A DNA stretch of 64,000 bases from Malaciobacter mytili LMG 24559. Lineage in GTDB: Bacteria > Campylobacterota > Campylobacteria > Campylobacterales > Arcobacteraceae. This document shows positions 26,259 to 35,779 of this stretch, in pieces. Position 1 is the stretch's first letter; each line of letters begins with the position of its first letter. Made by a program: the position numbers and the translations under genes. The DNA lies in NCBI RefSeq assembly GCF_003346775.1, contig NZ_CP031219.1, forward strand, positions 992,001 to 1,056,000. Direction: 5' to 3'. The notes below the pieces were generated by a model that was not told the origin of the DNA, made no database searches, and was given only the letters and a program-made list of their open reading frames with translations.

Positions 26259-29200
26259 TTATTTTTTATTTAGTAATTTAATTGCTTCATTTGCTTTAAG
26301 CGGTTTACTAAAATAATATCCTTGATAAATATAGCTATTTTTGGTTTTTAGATACTCTAATTCTTCTTCATTCTCAACACCTTCAATTATTAAATTTAAG
26401 TTTAATTTTTGAGAAACTTCAATTATCATATTTATAATAGAATCATTTATCAGTTTATCTTTTTTTCTTAAAAAACTTCTATCAAGCTTTATTGTATCTA
26501 CAGGAACTTTTGAAATATAATCAAAAGAGGTATATCCTATTCCTACTCCATCTATGCTACAAGAGATACCTAGTTTTTTTAATTCTTTAATTCTTTTTAT
26601 TACAAAATTTAAATCTTTAAACATAGCATTTTCATTAATTTCAAATTCCAAATATTTTGTATCTACTTTATACTCTTTAATAGTATTTTGTAAAAACTCT
26701 AAAAAATCAAGTTGTTCAAATTCAAGGGAAGAGATATTTATAGAGATTTTAATATCTTTAAATTCTTCTTCTTTTTGCCAAATTTTTATTTGTTTTATTA
26801 CTTCTTTTATTACTAATCTTCCAATTTGTATAATTAAATCAGATTTTTGAGCAACTTCTAAAAAGTAGTTTGGATAAACTATTCCTTTAGTTGGATGAAT
26901 CCATCTAATTAAAGCTTCAAAACCAATAATTCTATTATTTTTATAATCAAATTTATTTTGATAGTGAATTTCAAACTGTTCTTCTTTTATGGCTGCTCTT
27001 AATTCATTTTCAATTTTTAAGAAAGTTTTTGTTTTTTTATCTAAATCTTCATGATAAAACATAACTTTATTTTTACCATTTTCTTTAGATAAATACATAG
27101 CCGAATCTGCATTTTTAACTATATCAATAGAACATTTATTTTTTTCTGGAAATAATGCTATACCAATAGAACAAGTAGTAGTTAGATTATGCTGATTTAT
27201 TTTTATAGGATTATCTAAAGCATCTCTTATTTTATTTGCAAAAGTTTCAACTTTAATTATTGCTTGTGTTTTTTGGTAATTTAAATTTTGAACTAAAATT
27301 ACAAATTCATCTCCTCCAAGTCTTATTATAATATCATCTTCCCTTGAGTTTGACTTTATAATATTTGCAATTTTTATTAAAAATAAATCTCCTATATCAT
27401 GCCCTAAAGAGTCATTTATATATTTAAAATTATCTAAATCTATGAAAATCAAAGCTCCAAAGTTTTTTGTTCTATTAGCAGAGGCTATTGCTTGTGATAA
27501 TCTATCATTTAAAACTGTTCTATTATAAAGTCCTGTTAAACTATCTGTTTGAACTTGTCTAATAAGTTTTTCTTGATTATCTTTTATTTCTGTAATATCA
27601 AAAAACTGTGCAATAAAATGAGTGATTTTCCCCATACTATTTTTAATAGCAGTAATTGTAGCTCTTTCTGGATATATCTCAGAATTTTTTCTTTTATTAT
27701 ATATTTCACCACTCCAAGAACCATAAGTTAGTAAATCTCTCCACATTTTTTCATAAAACTCATCACTATGTTTTCCTGATTTTAGAATTTTTGGGTTTTT
27801 ACCTATAACTTCTTCTTTTTCATAACCTGTGATTTTTGTAAAAGAGCTATTTACTTTTATAATATTGGCATTTGCATCTGTTATTGCCATAGCTTCTTGT
27901 GAGTCAAAAGAGTATGAAGCAATTCTTAGTTCTTCTTCATATTCTAATCTTAGTTTTTCATTTTCTTCTTTTTCTAAACCATATGATAAATCATTTGTCA
28001 TCTTATCAAAAATAGTTATTATCTCTTCATCAAAATACTCTTCATCACTTGAACAAAAAGCCATAATACCTACGGCTTCATCTTTTTTATATAAAGGATA
28101 AACAGCTATTGATTTAATAGAAGAGATTTTTTCTGTTGAAAAGTCGATTGAAGATTTATCTTTTAATATATTATTTACAACAATATTTTTTCTTTCAATT
28201 AAAGACTTTTTATATATTTTATGATTATCGTTTGTTTCTAATTTTGATAAAATCTCTTTTTTTTCTCCATTACTTTCAACTATTTGTAATTTATCTTTAT
28301 TTAATAAACAAATAAAACTAAGAGATAGTTCTAACTCTTTTGTGGCAAAACTACAAGCTTTATTTAGAACCTCTTCCATTGTATAGTTATATATAATAAG
28401 TTCATTTGCATGATTTAAGATATTGTACATCTTTTTTTGTTTTTTTAGATTTTTAAAACTAATATTCTCTTTTTTAACAATATTTTTAATAGCAAAAATA
28501 GAAAATATAGAAGCAGCAATACTTAAAATCCATAAAATAAAGCTATAAATCAAACTATTAATAATTGATTCTTTTAAAAATTTTGATTCTTTTAATACTT
28601 TTTTTACAAAATATTCAATTATTTCTCCTAATGCATCAATTCTTTTAGTAGAGAGTTCCCACCATAGTTTTGCATCTGAGTTTTCTACTTGATAGCTATC
28701 AAAGTTATAGATTTTTTTTCTAAAATTTTGTACATTTTCTATTAGTTTACTATTATAGGTTTTATAAAAATAATCAAGATCTTCAATAGTAGTTATATTC
28801 TTAAAATTTTTAATATTATTTTTTTGTAAAGAGATAAACTCTATAATTTTATTATAGTCTTCTTTTTTTAAATTTTTTTTTGAAAAAGTATTTGATAACA
28901 TAGCCCTTTCAAGTCCTGCAAACTCTTTTATATTTACTAAATATAATAAGGCTTGAAGTTTATTATCTATTTGTGAATTTTGTTTTTTTACTTGCAAAAT
29001 GTTCATTGAGTTTATAATACTATTTGTAATTTGGTTATACTCTTTTAACTCTTCATTTAAAGTAAGTTTTACTTCATCTACTTCTTTTCTTAATCTTTCT
29101 AAATTAAAAATTTCTTCTTGAATTTTTTTTATATGTGTATTTTGCTTTGCAAAGCTATTTTTTAAGATAAAATTTTCAAAGATTATTTTAGATTCATTTG

Positions 29201-29459
29201 TAAGAATTCTTTGGTGTTTTAACTCATTTATAAACTTTTTACCTTTTGAACCAATAAAACCAGCAGACATTCCTCTTTCTTTTTGTATATTATTTAATAA
29301 GAATTCTGCATTTAAAAGATAATTGATATTTGAATCAATGCTATTTAAATTTTCCAAGGCTTTATATTTGTTATAGATATAAACACTACTGAAAAATATC
29401 ATACCAAAAGTTGGAATAAGTGAAATAAGAATAAGTTTAAATAAAACTTTGTTTTTCAT
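26259..29459 (-). CDS. NIT-GAF-PAS-GGDEF-EAL c-di-GMP protein
   Basis: 1066 residues in the inner membrane. Order: transmembrane helix (about 8-28), periplasmic nitrate/nitrite-sensing NIT domain (about 45-280, with QKERGMSAGFIGSKGKKF), second transmembrane helix (about 298-322), GAF (about 345-495), PAS (about 515-630), GGDEF (about 640-800), EAL (about 815-1060). The GGDEF motif is intact (RLGGDEFVIL), as are the EAL signature FEALIRW and the downstream ENAMF and QGYYFSKP elements, though the usual DDFG metal loop reads IDGVG. That last change hits a metal-binding Asp region and may lower phosphodiesterase activity. It likely couples nitrate to c-di-GMP level. Divergent from htpG. Confidence 0.9.
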   Translation of the reverse strand: MKNKVLFKLILISLIPTFGMIFFSSVYIYNKYKALENLNSIDSNINYLLNAEFLLNNIQKERGMSAGFIGSKGKKFINELKHQRILTNESKIIFENFILKNSFAKQNTHIKKIQEEIFNLERLRKEVDEVKLTLNEELKEYNQITNSIINSMNILQVKKQNSQIDNKLQALLYLVNIKEFAGLERAMLSNTFSKKNLKKEDYNKIIEFISLQKNNIKNFKNITTIEDLDYFYKTYNSKLIENVQNFRKKIYNFDSYQVENSDAKLWWELSTKRIDALGEIIEYFVKKVLKESKFLKESIINSLIYSFILWILSIAASIFSIFAIKNIVKKENISFKNLKKQKKMYNILNHANELIIYNYTMEEVLNKACSFATKELELSLSFICLLNKDKLQIVESNGEKKEILSKLETNDNHKIYKKSLIERKNIVVNNILKDKSSIDFSTEKISSIKSIAVYPLYKKDEAVGIMAFCSSDEEYFDEEIITIFDKMTNDLSYGLEKEENEKLRLEYEEELRIASYSFDSQEAMAITDANANIIKVNSSFTKITGYEKEEVIGKNPKILKSGKHSDEFYEKMWRDLLTYGSWSGEIYNKRKNSEIYPERATITAIKNSMGKITHFIAQFFDITEIKDNQEKLIRQVQTDSLTGLYNRTVLNDRLSQAIASANRTKNFGALIFIDLDNFKYINDSLGHDIGDLFLIKIANIIKSNSREDDIIIRLGGDEFVILVQNLNYQKTQAIIKVETFANKIRDALDNPIKINQHNLTTTCSIGIALFPEKNKCSIDIVKNADSAMYLSKENGKNKVMFYHEDLDKKTKTFLKIENELRAAIKEEQFEIHYQNKFDYKNNRIIGFEALIRWIHPTKGIVYPNYFLEVAQKSDLIIQIGRLVIKEVIKQIKIWQKEEEFKDIKISINISSLEFEQLDFLEFLQNTIKEYKVDTKYLEFEINENAMFKDLNFVIKRIKELKKLGISCSIDGVGIGYTSFDYISKVPVDTIKLDRSFLRKKDKLINDSIINMIIEVSQKLNLNLIIEGVENEEELEYLKTKNSYIYQGYYFSKPLKANEAIKLLNKK

Positions 29460-29537
29460 ATTTTAGCTCTTTTATAAAATTATTATAAAATAATAATACT
29501 CTTATTCTTTTAAAGTTAATATTAAAGATTCTATTTC

Positions 29538-29564
29538 TTAGCACTTAAATATTAAAAGTGCTAA
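29538..29564. promoter_or_regulatory. CIRCE-like HrcA operator
   Basis: TTAGCACTT, nine bases, AAGTGCTAA: a perfect 9-bp inverted repeat with the exact arm length and spacer of CIRCE, the HrcA operator (consensus arms TTAGCACTC and GAGTGCTAA, differing here only in the last arm base). It lies upstream of htpG and 79 bases from the divergent NIT-GGDEF-EAL gene. Confidence 0.75.
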
Positions 29565-29603
29565 AAAAATATTAAACTTTAGCCAACTTTTATAAAGTTG
29601 TGA

Positions 29604-29609
29604 TAAAAT
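29604..29609 (+). promoter_or_regulatory. Possible extended -10 of htpG
   Basis: TAAAAT preceded by TGA (an extended TGN element at 29601-29603), about 90 bases before the htpG ATG. It would put both the short upstream frame and htpG in one transcript. Confidence 0.35.
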
Positions 29610-29644
29610 TCCTTTATTAAATTAAAAAAATATAGGAGAAATTT

Positions 29645-29698
29645 ATGGTACACATTGCTTTAGCAATTTGTCCATTTCCTAAAAGGAGAAATAACTAA
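29645..29698 (+). CDS. Short upstream frame in the htpG leader, 17 residues
   Basis: MVHIALAICPFPKRRNN starts seven bases after AGGAG (29634-29638), and its TAA shares one base with the htpG ATG (TAATG). It contains the hairpin ATTGC-TTTA-GCAAT at 29654-29667. The htpG ribosome site AAGGAG is inside it. This is the arrangement of a translationally coupled leader. It may regulate htpG or be incidental. Confidence 0.4.
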   Translation: MVHIALAICPFPKRRNN

Positions 29699-31611
29699 TG
29701 GCAAAACATCAATTTCAAACAGAAGTAGGACAATTATTACATTTAATGACGCACTCTTTATATTCAAATAAAGAGATTTTTATAAGAGAGCTTGTTTCAA
29801 ATGCAAGTGATGCAATAGATAAATTAAACTATTTAAAATTAACAGATGAGAAAATGAAAGCTTCTCTTCCTGAAGATTGGAAGGGAGAAATAAATATCTC
29901 TTTTGATGAAAAAGATAAATCTTTAACAATCGTAGATAATGGTATTGGTATGAATGAAGAAGATTTAATTGCTTCAATTGGTACTATTGCAAAATCTGGA
30001 ACAAAATCTTTTGTTGAAGCTTTAACAGGAGATGCAAAAAAAGACTCAAATTTAATTGGACAATTTGGAGTTGGGTTTTATTCAGTATTTATGGTAGCTT
30101 CAAATGTGGATGTGATTTCTAAAAAAGCAGGTGAAGAACAAGCTTATAAATGGTCTAGTACAGGTACTGGTGAGTTTGAGATTATCCCTGTTATAAAAGA
30201 ATCAAATGGTACAGTTATTTATATCAAATTAAAAGATGAAGAAGCGCAAGAGTTTGCTTCTAAATATAGAATTAAAAATATTGTTGGAAAATATTCAAAT
30301 CATATTGCATATCCAATTTTCTTAAATTATCAAGAAGAAGTAAGTGAAGAGTTAAGTGAAGAGGATAAAAAAGCTGGAAAAGAGCCTGAAAAAAAACTTG
30401 AAAAGAAACATGAAAAAATCAATGAAGCAACAGCTTTATGGACTCAGCCAAAAGCAAAATTAAAGCAAGAAGAATACAATGATTTTTATAAATCAATTTC
30501 TCATGATAGTCAAGACCCACTTTTAACTATTCATACAAAAGCAGAGGGTGTAAATGAATATACAACTTTATTTTATATTCCTAAAACGGCACCTATGGAT
30601 ATGTATAGAGCTGATTATCAACCAGGTGTTAAATTATATGTTAAAAGAGTATTTATTACTGATGATGAAAAAGAACTTTTACCAACATATTTAAGATTTG
30701 TAAGAGGTATTATTGATAGTGAAGACTTACCATTAAATGTAAGTAGAGAAATCTTACAAGAAAATAGAATTTTAGCAAATATCAAACAATCTTCTGTTAA
30801 AAAAATCTTAAGTGAAATTAAAAAACTTTCAAAAGATGAAGAGAAATATGAGGAGTTTATCTCTCAATATAATAGACCTTTAAAAGAGGGGGCTTACCAA
30901 GATTTTACAAATAAAGAGGCTATTTTAGAGCTTTTAAGATTTAAATCAACAAAAACTGAACTTGGTAAAATGACTTCATTAGAAAGTTATAAACAAAGAG
31001 CAGAGAGTGAGCAAAAAGCTATTTATTATATTGTTGGAGAAAATGAAAAAGTATTAAGAAATTCTCCACTATTAGAAAGTTATAAGAAAAATGATATTGA
31101 AGTTCTAGTTTGTGATGATAAAGAATTAGATGAGATTATCACTCCTGCACTGCAAGCTTATAAAGAGTGGGAATTTAAAGATATTACTTCTTGTGAACCT
31201 CCAAAAGTAGAGCAAAGTGAAGAAGAGAAAAAAGAAGTAGAAGAAAAATTTCAAGATATTACTAAAAAAATTAAAGAAGTTTTAGGTGAAGCTGTAAAAG
31301 AGGTAAAAGTTACAAATAGACTTTCTGATTCTGCATCTTGTGTAGTAAAAGATGCAAGTGATGCTCAAATGGCACAAATGATGCAAATGATGAGAGCAAT
31401 GGGACAAGAGATGCCTGAAAGTGCTCCAATTTTAGAGATAAATCCTGAGCATGAAATTGTTAAAAAATTAAATGGTTGTAAAGATGACTCTTTAGTTGAA
31501 GATGTATCATGGGTACTATTAGACCAAGCTAAGTTAAGTGAAGGTATGGAAGTAACTGATGCAGTTTCTTTTGCACAAAGAGTATCAAGAATCACTGCAA
31601 AAGCTTTATAA
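29698..31611 (+). CDS. htpG: Molecular chaperone HtpG (Hsp90)
   Basis: 637 residues, normal for HtpG. An ATP-driven homodimeric chaperone of the cytosol. N-terminal GHKL ATPase domain with NKEIFIRELVSNASDAIDKL, DNGIGM and GQFGVGFYS; middle domain with LPLNVSREILQENRIL; C-terminal dimerisation domain. A Met-rich stretch around residues 560-575 is within the last domain. The CIRCE-like element upstream indicates HrcA heat-shock control. Translation may be coupled to a 17-residue upstream frame. Confidence 0.96.
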   Translation: MAKHQFQTEVGQLLHLMTHSLYSNKEIFIRELVSNASDAIDKLNYLKLTDEKMKASLPEDWKGEINISFDEKDKSLTIVDNGIGMNEEDLIASIGTIAKSGTKSFVEALTGDAKKDSNLIGQFGVGFYSVFMVASNVDVISKKAGEEQAYKWSSTGTGEFEIIPVIKESNGTVIYIKLKDEEAQEFASKYRIKNIVGKYSNHIAYPIFLNYQEEVSEELSEEDKKAGKEPEKKLEKKHEKINEATALWTQPKAKLKQEEYNDFYKSISHDSQDPLLTIHTKAEGVNEYTTLFYIPKTAPMDMYRADYQPGVKLYVKRVFITDDEKELLPTYLRFVRGIIDSEDLPLNVSREILQENRILANIKQSSVKKILSEIKKLSKDEEKYEEFISQYNRPLKEGAYQDFTNKEAILELLRFKSTKTELGKMTSLESYKQRAESEQKAIYYIVGENEKVLRNSPLLESYKKNDIEVLVCDDKELDEIITPALQAYKEWEFKDITSCEPPKVEQSEEEKKEVEEKFQDITKKIKEVLGEAVKEVKVTNRLSDSASCVVKDASDAQMAQMMQMMRAMGQEMPESAPILEINPEHEIVKKLNGCKDDSLVEDVSWVLLDQAKLSEGMEVTDAVSFAQRVSRITAKAL

Positions 31612-31619
31612 AATAAAAA

Positions 31620-31658
31620 CTATTTGCACGCAATTTTGCGTTGCAAATAGGCTTTTTT
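31620..31658 (+). terminator. Strong intrinsic terminator after htpG
   Basis: CTATTTGCA pairs with TGCAAATAG, and an inner CGCA/TGCG stem closes an ATTT loop; one T is bulged. A run of six T residues follows. Confidence 0.9.
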
Positions 31659-31778
31659 ACTTAATAAAAACTACTTAGCTTCTTAATTATAAAATAAATT
31701 TTACAACACCAATATAGCTTAACTAAAAACATAGTAATTAAATAATAAAATATAATTTATTTTTTATTAGGATTATTT

Positions 31779-33977
31779 ATGAATAAAAACTTTTTTAAAA
31801 TCTTTTTTCTTATAACATTTTTTCATATTTTTTTATTTGCTTCAAAAGTAGAAACTTCACAAACTCAAATAAATAAACTAAATAGTGAAATAACAAATTT
31901 AAAACTTGCAAATGAATATGAAAAAAAGCTAAATGAAGAAAAACTAAAAATCTTCTTTTCTAAAATAATAGAAAAAGAAAATGAAATAAAAGAGTTAAAA
32001 AAAGAGTTTAAAGAACTAGAAGATAAGTTTAATAAAAATAATATAGATAAAGAAAAAATACAAAAAGATTTTGAAAATAATAAGATAATAATAGATAGAC
32101 AAGATAAAAGAGTAGAAGATTTACATTCAGATATTAATTTTTGGGGTGTAGTATTTACATTAGTTGGGACATTAACTGCAATTATTGTAATTGCTTTTAC
32201 TTTAAGATTTGGCTCAATTGCTACAAATGAGGCAAAAGAAGAACTGCAAAAATGGATAGATGAAAAAGCTGATAAAGAGTTTCAGCCTAAAGTGGATAAA
32301 TATTTAATGCAATTAGAAAAAGAAACAAAAGAGTTATTATTAAAAATAAAAGCTAATGTAAATAATAAAATAGATTCTTTTATTTCAGGTTTTGTAAATA
32401 ATAAATTAAATAATGTTGAGTTAAATTATGAAAAATTATTTAATTATATAATGGAAGAATATAATAAAGGTAATATCAAAGAAGCTTTTAAATATATAGA
32501 AAAAACTATAAGTATTAGTAAAAATGATGATGAATTATCAAAATCTCTATTTATTAAAGCCGAAATTCTAAAAAAATTAAATCAAAAAGAAGAAGCCCTT
32601 AATATTTATGATAAGTTAATTGAAAACTTTAGTACTTCAAAAAATAAAAATGTTTTAAATCAAGTTAAAAATGCTTTAATTAATAAAGCTTATGAGTTAA
32701 GTTTAATAGATAAAAGTGAAGATACATTAAAAATATATGATGAATTATTAAATAATTTTAGTGAATTACTTAATTTAGAAGAAAAAGCATTTATATTAAT
32801 CAATAAAGGATATTTATTTACTTTAAGTGCAGAAACTAACAAATCTTTAGAATGTTATGAAAAAGTTATATTAGACTTTTCTAATATAAAAAATGATTTT
32901 ACTATTGTTTCTTATGTTATTTATTCTTCTGTAAATAAAGCAAATATTTTATGGGATATAGATAAAAACTCTTCTCTTGAAATTTATAATAATTTAATAG
33001 AAAACTATAAAACTTCGTCTAATATATTAATTCAAAGGCAGTTAATAAATGCTTATTTAAATAAAGCTTTTAATATAGGTAAAGAAGATAAAAAAAGAGC
33101 CATTGAATTATATAATGAAGCAATTGAAAAATATAAAGAAACTAATGATGAAGTTTTAATATCAAGATTATTTAGTGGATATATAAATAAAGCTATTTAT
33201 CTTGTTGATTATGATAAAGAAAAAGCCATTGAATTATATGATGAAGTAATTGAAAAAAGTAAAGATTTTAAAAATATTGAAATTATTGAACAAAAATTAA
33301 ATGCACTTATTAATAAAATAACTTTAATAACTAATAAAGAAAAAGCTATTGAATTATATGATAGCTTAATTAATGAATATAAAGAATTTAATGATATTCG
33401 AATATCTTATATTGTTAATGTAGCTTATATAAATAAGGCTTCCTTCCTTGAAAATCAAAATGCAATTTTATGTTATGATGAAGTAATAAAAAGATTTAAT
33501 AATTCAAATAATTTAAAAATTAAAGAACAATTTATTAAAGCTAATATCTATAAAGCAATGGTTTTACATAATTTAAAAGAATCTTATAATGCAAAGGATA
33601 TATATTCAAATATAATAGATGTTTTTAAAGACTCTAAAGAAAGCGCAATTTTAAATAATGTTTTACTTGCTTTAATAAATAAAATTGAATTAAATATTAT
33701 ATTAAATCAAGAAAATTTACTAGAAGATATAGATTTATTTAAAGACTTAGTAAATGAAAATAAAGAAAAACTAATACAACTTGAAATGCTTCAAATTCTT
33801 GAAAAAGCTAAAATAATAACTCAAGATAATGAAGTAAAACAATGGCAAGAAAAATATAAAGATATTTCTCTTAATAATTGGAGTTTTAAGGAACTTGATA
33901 TTTGGGTGGAATCTTTAGAAGAAGAGCCAAAACAAAGGCTTAAAAAATATTTAACTATTTTTAAAGATCATAAATAA
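31779..33977 (+). CDS. Membrane-anchored coiled-coil/TPR-like repeat protein
   Basis: 732 residues. A hydrophobic N-terminus (about 4-22) looks like a signal peptide or anchor. Then come a Lys/Glu-rich coiled coil (about 25-110), a second transmembrane helix (about 117-142, GVVFTLVGTLTAIIVIAFTL), a second coiled segment, and from about 220 to the end a tandem array of TPR-like units of 41-43 residues (consensus A-x-E-x-Y-D-x-x-I-E-x-x ... A-x-x-N-K-A). The same repeat forms the whole of the protein at 35780. TPRs bind partner proteins; this may be a scaffold at the membrane. No enzymatic domain is seen. Confidence 0.7.
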   Translation: MNKNFFKIFFLITFFHIFLFASKVETSQTQINKLNSEITNLKLANEYEKKLNEEKLKIFFSKIIEKENEIKELKKEFKELEDKFNKNNIDKEKIQKDFENNKIIIDRQDKRVEDLHSDINFWGVVFTLVGTLTAIIVIAFTLRFGSIATNEAKEELQKWIDEKADKEFQPKVDKYLMQLEKETKELLLKIKANVNNKIDSFISGFVNNKLNNVELNYEKLFNYIMEEYNKGNIKEAFKYIEKTISISKNDDELSKSLFIKAEILKKLNQKEEALNIYDKLIENFSTSKNKNVLNQVKNALINKAYELSLIDKSEDTLKIYDELLNNFSELLNLEEKAFILINKGYLFTLSAETNKSLECYEKVILDFSNIKNDFTIVSYVIYSSVNKANILWDIDKNSSLEIYNNLIENYKTSSNILIQRQLINAYLNKAFNIGKEDKKRAIELYNEAIEKYKETNDEVLISRLFSGYINKAIYLVDYDKEKAIELYDEVIEKSKDFKNIEIIEQKLNALINKITLITNKEKAIELYDSLINEYKEFNDIRISYIVNVAYINKASFLENQNAILCYDEVIKRFNNSNNLKIKEQFIKANIYKAMVLHNLKESYNAKDIYSNIIDVFKDSKESAILNNVLLALINKIELNIILNQENLLEDIDLFKDLVNENKEKLIQLEMLQILEKAKIITQDNEVKQWQEKYKDISLNNWSFKELDIWVESLEEEPKQRLKKYLTIFKDHK

Positions 33978-34091
33978 AAAATCTTTTAACTATAAAAAAA
34001 TATTCATAATACTTTTATCTTTTCTAGATATAATGCTTAGTAATATCTTTTGGTATTACAAATAATTATATGTAATATTAAGGATAGTCAT

Positions 34092-34835
34092 ATGGAAATA
34101 AATTTTATTATTGCTTTGGCAGTGATAGTTTTATGGTCTTCTTTGGTTCATGGAAGTATTGGTTTTGGTTTTGGGATGATTTCTACGCCCTTAGTTGCTC
34201 TTTTTACTGATATTCAAACTACAATAACATATATGTTAATTCCCACAATGGTTGTAAATATAGTAAGTATTTTAAGTGAAGGTAAATTTTTTGAAGCTTT
34301 AAAAAAGTTTTGGTTTATTATTTTGCTTATGGTAATTGGAAGTGCTTTAGGTACTATATTGCTTGTTTATACAAATTCTGAGTATTTTAAGCTTTTACTT
34401 GCTTTTATAATTTTTGTATATCTTTTACAATCAGTAGTAAATATAAAAGCAACATTTGTTTCAAAGTATCCAAAGAGTTCCACTTATGGTTTAGGCTTAT
34501 TTGGAGGAGTTTTATCTGGACTTACAAATATAGTAGCTCCTTTAATGATAATGTACACTTTAGAATTAAAATACTCTAAAAAAGATACAATACAACTATC
34601 AAATTTATGTTTTTTATTTACAAAAATAGGACAATTAACAGTTTTTTTATACTTTGGAACTTTTACTTTACAAGCCTTTGAGATTTCAATATTTAGTGTG
34701 CTTGTGGTTTTTTTAGGTATGTTTTTAGGAATAAAAATAAAAAAAGGTATTGATGCTAAATTTTATGCAAAAATATTAAAGATTTTACTATTTATTATAG
34801 CTTCAACTTTAGTTATACAAACTTTACATTTTTAA
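34092..34835 (+). CDS. TSUP (TauE/SafE) family membrane permease
   Basis: 247 residues from ATG at 34092, preceded by AAGGA; an in-frame TTG 42 bases upstream has no ribosome site. About eight helices. The TSUP pattern is seen in VHGSIGFGFGMISTPLVALF (first half) and LGLFGGVLSGLTNIVAPLM (second half). Distantly related to the TSUP protein at 10734. The LysR gene starts 10 bases downstream and may control it. Substrate (sulfite, organosulfonate or other anion) is unknown. Confidence 0.88.
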   Translation: MEINFIIALAVIVLWSSLVHGSIGFGFGMISTPLVALFTDIQTTITYMLIPTMVVNIVSILSEGKFFEALKKFWFIILLMVIGSALGTILLVYTNSEYFKLLLAFIIFVYLLQSVVNIKATFVSKYPKSSTYGLGLFGGVLSGLTNIVAPLMIMYTLELKYSKKDTIQLSNLCFLFTKIGQLTVFLYFGTFTLQAFEISIFSVLVVFLGMFLGIKIKKGIDAKFYAKILKILLFIIASTLVIQTLHF

Positions 34836-34845
34836 AAGGTAATTT

Positions 34846-35664
34846 ATGGATTCAAATTTACTAAAAGTATTTATTAGTGTTGCAAATACTAAAAGTATCT
34901 CTTTAGGAGCAAAAGAGTTAAATTTTACTCAATCAAATGTTACATTAAGGATAAAACAGCTTGAAAAAAGTTTAGGATATGAGCTATTTTATAGAACAAA
35001 TAGGGGAGTTGTTTTAACTTTAGAGGGAGAAAAACTTTACCCTTATGCTGTTGATATTGTAAAAAAAGTTGAAGAAGCAACGTTAAAAATGAGAAATATT
35101 AATTATCAAGAGTTATTAAAAGTTGGCTCAACACAATCAAATACCACAATAAGATTAAGCAAGTTTCTAAAAAAATTAAATAATGACTTTAAAGATATGA
35201 AATTAGAGTTTGTTGTTGATAGTAGTTTAAATCTAATAGAGCAATTACTTAATTATAAACTTGATATTGCTTTTGTAAATGGCAATCCAAATCATAAAGA
35301 TTTAGAAATTTTAAATATTTTTAAAGAAGATATAGTTTTAGTTGAACCAAAAGATAAAATTGCTTTAAATACTATTTTTGCATATAAAAATGGATGTTTA
35401 AATAGAATTTTTTTAGAAAAATATCTAAGTGAAAGTAGTGAAACTTTATATAAAAGCGTAAATTTAGAAAATTATGAACTAATTTTATCTTGTGTGGAAG
35501 CTGGATATGGAGTTGCACTATTTTCAAGGGAAATAATTGAAAAGTTTGGATATATAAATAGATTAAAAGTTACAAAAATGGATTTTAAATTAGATACTCA
35601 TCTTATTTGCAAAAAGGATTTTATTCCAATGATTGAAGAGTATTTAAGAAAAATAAAATTATAA
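34846..35664 (+). CDS. LysR-family transcriptional regulator
   Basis: 272 residues. The N-terminal winged helix (1-65) has the LysR pattern LLKVFISVANTKSISLGAKELNFTQSNVTLRIKQLEKSLGYELF. The C-terminal effector-binding half is a little short (the family is about 290-310). It is 10 bases after the TSUP gene, same strand, which suggests it responds to the permease substrate. Ligand unknown. Confidence 0.92.
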   Translation: MDSNLLKVFISVANTKSISLGAKELNFTQSNVTLRIKQLEKSLGYELFYRTNRGVVLTLEGEKLYPYAVDIVKKVEEATLKMRNINYQELLKVGSTQSNTTIRLSKFLKKLNNDFKDMKLEFVVDSSLNLIEQLLNYKLDIAFVNGNPNHKDLEILNIFKEDIVLVEPKDKIALNTIFAYKNGCLNRIFLEKYLSESSETLYKSVNLENYELILSCVEAGYGVALFSREIIEKFGYINRLKVTKMDFKLDTHLICKKDFIPMIEEYLRKIKL

Positions 35665-35779
35665 AATATTCAATTTTTAACTTAAAATATAGTTTATAAT
35701 TAAAATAATTACCAAAAATTAAGATTCTCTATTATATTTTTATACTTTGAAAAAATATTATTATTTTTTAGGAGTAAAA

